This document shows, one piece after another, positions 26,786-30,595 of a stretch of DNA of 30,595 nucleotides. Under the pieces are notes generated by a model that saw only the letters and a list, made by a program, of their open reading frames with translations, did no database searches and was not told where the DNA came from. A program made the position numbers and the translations under genes. The stretch spans positions 1 through 30,595 of the forward strand of contig JADJWY010000002.1 of assembly GCA_016716085.1 (NCBI GenBank), written 5' to 3'. Within the stretch, counting starts at the first letter, position 1. The number at the start of each line of letters is the position of its first letter. This DNA comes from Hahellaceae bacterium (lineage in GTDB: Bacteria > Pseudomonadota > Gammaproteobacteria > Pseudomonadales > Oleiphilaceae).

Positions 26786-27826
26786 ATGCTGATAACCACC
26801 ACCTCCCCGCACGTGAAGGGCAATGCGCGCACGGCCTCGGTCATGCGCTGGGTTATCCCTGGCGACGCTGCCCGGTCTGCTGGCGCTTATCTGGAGTTTC
26901 GGCTGGGGCAGCCTGATTCAGGTCATGCTGTGCTCAGCCTTCGCGGTCGCGGGCGAAGCGTTAGTGCTATGGCTGCGCCGCCGCCCCCTGGCATTCTTTC
27001 TGGGTGATTACAGCGCCCTGCTGACCGGCGTACTACTCGGACTGGCACTGCCGCCCTATGCGCCCTGGTGGATCGCGGCCGTTGGTACGCTGTTCTGCAT
27101 CATCTTTGCCAAGCAACTATACGGCGGTTTGGGGCAGAATCCCTTTAACCCTGCGATGGTCGGCTATGCGCTGCTACTGGTCTCCTTTCCGGTGGCCATG
27201 ACAACCAACTGGGGAATTCCCCGCGCCGCAGGCGGTGAAGTTTCTGATTTTGTGACGACGCTGAACCTCATTTTTCAGACGGTGCAACTGCCCATCGATG
27301 CTTACACCATGGCAACACCACTCGATACCTGCAGGCATGATATTGTGACGGCAACCTTTGAAGAGGTGACGACCAAACCCATGTTTAGCGCCGGCGTCGC
27401 ATTGGGCTGGGAATGGGTGAACGCGGGTTTTTTGCTGGGCGGCCTGTTTCTGCTGTGGAAACGCATCATCACCCCGGCATTCCGGTCAGTCTGCTCGCGG
27501 CCCTGAGCCTTTGCAGCCTGATGCTGGGCTGGGATGAAGACAACTTCGTTCCCGTGCAGATGCATCTTTTAGCCGGCGCCACCATGTTGGGCGCGTTTTT
27601 CATTGCCACCGACCCGGTTACCGCAGCCACCAGTCGCAATGGTAAGCTTTGGTACGGCGCAGGCATTGGTGTGCTGATCTACCTGATACGCACACCGGGC
27701 TCCTACCCTGATGCCGTCGCATTTCTCAATTCTCCTGATGAACTCTCGCGCCCTTCCTCGACTATTTTACCCAGCCGAGGGTCTGGCCATGCCAAGGCTA
27801 CCCGCGGCACGCGCAAGGAGAACTGA
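26786..27826 (+). CDS. rnfD: Rnf complex subunit D (frameshifted)
   Basis: RnfD is a membrane subunit carrying covalently bound FMN. It starts MLITTTSPHVKGNARTASVM, then shifts near 26860 into LPGLLALIWSFGWGSLIQVM and continues through helices such as LAFFLGDYSALLTGVLLGLA. GGLGQNPFNPAMVGYALLLV is a family signature. After a break near 27475 come PVSLLAALSLCSLMLGWDED and ATDPVTAATSRNGKLWYGAG; the threonines in DPVTAAT are where FMN attaches in relatives. The C-terminus is in shifted frames (SYPDAVAFAILLMNS, then DYFTQPRVW) and ends at TGA 27824-27826, just before rnfG. Length about 347 residues. Confidence 0.9.
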
Positions 27827-27827
27827 G

Positions 27828-28474
27828 ATGGATAGTTTAAAAGCCGTCATGTTGCGAGCGATGATTGGCCTCGCCCTCTTTGCAACGGTCACAGCCGGTC
27901 TGATCGCCGTTACGGAAGCCAGTACCGCCGACCGTATCCGGCAAGCCGAAGAAGCCGCCCGCAGTCGCGCCCTCCTTGAAGTCGTGCCAGCGGAACTCAT
28001 GGACACCCCCTTACTGGCGGGTGCATTCGAGATTAATGAGGCCTCCTGCTTGGTTTTAGAACCTGTGACCGCATTTCCGTTCAAAGGCCGGTGAATGGAC
28101 CGCCGTGATTTGCCGCAACGCCTGAAGGTTATACCGGCCTGATTCAGGGCATCGTGGCGATGGATCGGAGCGGAAAGTGCTCGGCGTTCGCATTACCGCC
28201 ACAAAGAAACGCCGGACTGGGTGACAAAATTGAGCGTCGCAAGTCAGACTGGGTAACCCAGTTTGACAACCTGGGAGTTTCGCATCGGAAGAAGATCTAT
28301 GGAAAGTTCAAAAAGATGGGGGCACTTGATCAGATGACAGGGGAGCAACCATCACGCCCGAGGGCGGTTGTCAATGCCGTACGCAAAGCGCTGAGCTTCC
28401 ACGCATCACTTCGCCCTGCTGTATCCCGACACCTCAACATCGACCCGCGACGAGGAGGCCTCCACCATGAGTAA
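27828..28474 (+). CDS. rnfG: Rnf complex subunit G (frameshifted)
   Basis: RnfG has one N-terminal membrane helix (LRAMIGLALFATVTAGLIAV) and a periplasmic FMN-binding domain with covalent flavin. AAGGAG precedes ATG 27828. After breaks near 28085-28120 and 28180 the domain reads YTGLIQGIVAMDRSGKVLGV, HKETPGLGDKIE and WVTQFDNLG. The FMN-attachment motif is damaged as written (MTGEQPSRPRAVV near 28336) but becomes MTGATITPRAVV if two extra bases and one extra C are removed. Length about 215 residues. The end is unclear: TAA at 28472-28474 overlaps the rnfE start. The family call is secure from order and motifs. Confidence 0.87.
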
Positions 28475-29172
28475 ACCCCAGCTGCAACTCACTCAGGATG
28501 GCCTGTGGAAAAACAACCCCGGACTGGTGCAGCTACTGGGCCTTTGCCCGATGCTCGCGGTCACGGCGACGGTCGTCAATGCGATGGGCCGGGCTCGCCA
28601 CCCTCCTCGTGCTCACTGGCCCCAACATCGCCGTTTCGCTGATCCGAAACTATGCGCCCGAAACGGTGCGTCTGCCAGCATTTGTGATGATTATTGCGTC
28701 GCTGGTCACCGGTGCCGAACTGCTGATGCAAGCCTTTACCTACGAACTGTATGAAATCACGGGCATTTTCATCCCGCCAATCGTGACCAATTGTGCGATT
28801 CTGGGGCGTGCAGACGCCTTTGCGTGCAAGAACCCTGTCCTACCCGCTGCCGTAGACGGCTTCCTGATGGGACTGGGCTTTACGCGGGTACTGATGGTGC
28901 TGGGCAGTCCAGGAACTTATGGGCCAGGGACCTTGTTGTCAGGCATGGAATTGCTGTTTGGGGAAGCGGCTCGTAGCTGGAAAATTGAAGTCATTCACGA
29001 CTACCCCAATTTCCTATTTGCGGTTCTGCCACCGGGTGCGTTTGTCGGGATGGGGCTGCTGATTGCCGTCAAGAACCCGATTGATGCCCGCCTCAAACCC
29101 GCCAGATCAAAGCTGCCTCTTGCCATCATAGCCGGATCAAAGCGGGTTCGGACCACTGGCGAAATCAGTTGA
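28467..29172 (+). CDS. rnfE: Rnf complex subunit E (one frameshift)
   Basis: RnfE is a six-helix membrane subunit paralogous to RnfA. It begins MSKPQLQLTQDGLWKNNPGL and VQLLGLCPMLAVTATVVNAM, then after a frameshift near 28587 continues GLATLLVLTGPNIAVSLIRN, AFTYELYEITGIFIPPIVTN and the conserved TNCAILGRADAFA with the metal-binding cysteine. The end has PNFLFAVLPPGAFVGMGLLI and AVKNPIDARLKP. GAGGAGG lies upstream of the ATG within rnfG. Length about 235 residues. It closes the rnf operon and overlaps the convergent aminopeptidase stop by 8 bp. No nth gene follows, although it often does in related genomes. Confidence 0.9.
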
Positions 29173-30475
29173 TCCGGCAGCATTGCCGTATCAAAAAGCA
29201 CGCGTGACCTGATGCAGGATGTAGGGTTGCGACTGCCGCAACTCTCACGAATGGAGTGCATGGCAAACCGTGGTACGCCAAATATCCAGCGTTTTCACCC
29301 AGCCGGAGTTGCCGTAAGCGGACCAATGGTGCTGCCGACGCCATATCCGCTCGCGTCACAAAAACCGATAGGGTAGCCCTAAGCGATCGCTCAGCGAGCG
29401 GTAAAAGCCCTGATGTCGCGCGTTTGTGGCATAGCGTTGGTTCGCGTTGACCTTGATGACCGGACCCGCATTGAGCAGGACCGTGAGACTCATCGTGGCG
29501 CTCAAGTAATTAAGATCCACGCCGTGGGCATTATCTGCCGATATCAGCATTGATCGACTGGGCACCCGCGCGTAGGTCTGTTCGTCAGGCAAAAGCCCGG
29601 TTCAGAACAGATTGCACCAACGAACCGGATGCTCCCTCCGCTGGTTGCTGCCAACTTCTTCGTGGTCGTTCAGCACCGGAGACATGGGTAGTGATGCTCA
29701 ACGTCCAACAGCGCACGCAAGCCGATGAAACAACCGGCAAGTATCGAGCCGTGCCGAGGTAATCAGATCCTCATGCAGCCCACCAGTGCCGGCTGACAAT
29801 CGTAGAAAGAGAGTTCATAGTCAGAACACGGGCCACAGAAAGATCTGGATAAGTCTGCTTTAGCTCTGTCTGTACAATATCCTGATTCCCCGGCTTTCGT
29901 GTTCACTGTCTGGAACAGGATGAGCGGTAGCTCTTTCTGAGGATTGATCGAGCGACTGTTATTGACCTCGCGGTCAGATGTATCGCGAGGCTGGGAATCA
30001 ATGCCACCGGACGTTTCCAATCCACCAGACGACTATTCACAGCGCCGTCCGTGTCCTCAAACACCACCGCCCCGCCAACGAAGATCCCGGTCAAACGGTG
30101 ACAGGGGCACACCCCCGTAGATCTCAACCCCCAATTGGAAGAAGCCTTTGCGCAACAATGCGGATTAGGCTTTACCGCAGACAGGGGCTGTCAGAATGCA
30201 CACCGAACAACCGCACGCCACGGCTATGGACCGCATCATTCTGCAAATCCTTCACCGTAGTTCAACACAGCGCCCGTAAAGGCAACGAGGTGCTACCATT
30301 GCGCAGCACGACACAACGCCCTTCTGGGCTCAGGTTCCAAAGCGCCCCCTCATCCAGTAATTCATAGCCTGCTGCCTGAAGGGCTTTCAAGCATTCGCGA
30401 CAGCATAAGCAGTGTAGGAGATTCTGCGGAAGGTCATCGGCTCCCGGTTAAATTCCAGTTTGGAGTACGGTTCAT
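29165..30475 (-). pseudogene. M18-family aminopeptidase, heavily frameshifted
   Basis: Pieces of an M18 (aspartyl aminopeptidase-type) zinc peptidase are scattered over all three - strand frames. In order: LKALQAAGYELLDEGALWNL (about 30395), VRLFGVHSDSPC (30200), LIPSLAIHLTARS (30000), NPQKELPLILFQT (29930), VLNDHEEVGS (29670), SMLISADNAHGVDLNYL (29545), KVNANQRYATNAR (29450), and RFAMHSIRESCG (29255). HSDSP, HEEVGS, SADNAHG and the late MHSIRE hold the zinc and catalytic residues. About ten or more breaks occur, more than in any neighbour, so real decay on top of sequence error is possible. ATG 30475 is a tentative start, with GAGGAA upstream. The family removes N-terminal residues from peptides in the cytoplasm. 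Original length about 430 residues. Confidence 0.75.
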
Positions 30476-30516
30476 TGGATCAGGGTTCCTCATTGGGCAT
30501 AGTGGATTCTGGGTGT

Positions 30517-30525
30517 AGTGTAGCA
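30517..30525 (-). promoter_or_regulatory. Possible extended -10 for the aminopeptidase gene
   Basis: TGCTACACT on the - strand, about 42 bp upstream of ATG 30475, fits an extended -10 element. No good -35 is seen. Confidence 0.25.
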
Positions 30526-30595
30526 TTCTGCGCAGGCATGAACCTCAGCGGGGCGCGTCGACACCTCATCTTAAACACGTGCTCGGTGTAAAGTG

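Noticed and set aside
1..30595. CRISPR arrays, tRNA and rRNA genes
   Set aside because: No regularly spaced repeats, no cloverleaf-like segment and no rRNA-like sequence were recognised on reading both strands.

Overview
The window looks like part of a gammaproteobacterial chromosome. The metG-rnfABCDGE run, the neighbouring apbC and dcd genes, and the overall protein style suggest a Pseudomonadales/Oceanospirillales-like organism. That placement rests on remembered gene order and family resemblance, not on a search. Almost every recognisable gene, including the essential metG and dcd, is split by one or more frameshifts. Many of these fall in homopolymer runs, so the simplest reading is uncorrected sequencing or assembly error. 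Coordinates below therefore give the extent of each reconstructed gene across its frames. Only a few genes read cleanly end to end: the LysR regulator, the YcnI-like protein, the DUF2946-like protein, the small lipoprotein and the AT-rich lipoprotein.

Layout. 1-1440: two + strand genes for envelope proteins of the DUF3108 and DUF1439 (YceB-like) types. 1478-2885: two - strand solute-binding proteins with no permease. 3004-5782: a metallophosphoesterase, a convergent CarS-like membrane protein and a secreted HExxH (M61-like) peptidase. 5779-10049: a tightly packed - strand run reading apbC, dcd, class II aldolase/adducin, DUF416 (YjaG-like), avtA, with stop/start overlaps between several of them. 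10128-11642: a patatin-like protein followed by a YchJ-like SEC-C protein. 11794-13907: a flavodoxin-fold oxidoreductase, then a DUF2946-like protein, a YcnI/DUF1775 protein and a small lipoprotein, a likely copper-related group that ends in a strong hairpin.

13938-20991 is the accessory core. It holds an AT-rich orphan lipoprotein gene, an 849-bp IS5-family element with clean ends and a CTAG target duplication, an IS1634-like element, an unidentified gene fragment, a decayed second copy of the small lipoprotein, a truncated sugar-binding-like secreted protein, an internally deleted IS5-type remnant, and a diguanylate cyclase that has lost its N-terminus at that remnant.

21009-29172: an intact NhaR-like LysR gene, then metG and the complete rnfABCDGE operon, which encodes the membrane ferredoxin:NAD+ oxidoreductase. 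29165-30475: a heavily broken M18 aminopeptidase gene converging on rnfE.

The dcd-apbC block and the metG-rnf block are normally close neighbours. Here about 12 kb of accessory DNA lies between them, and most of the unusual material is in that insert. I did not find a convincing new defence or biosynthetic system. The best candidates for new biology are the orphan AT-rich lipoprotein, the duplicated small lipoprotein and the DUF2946/YcnI/lipoprotein group.
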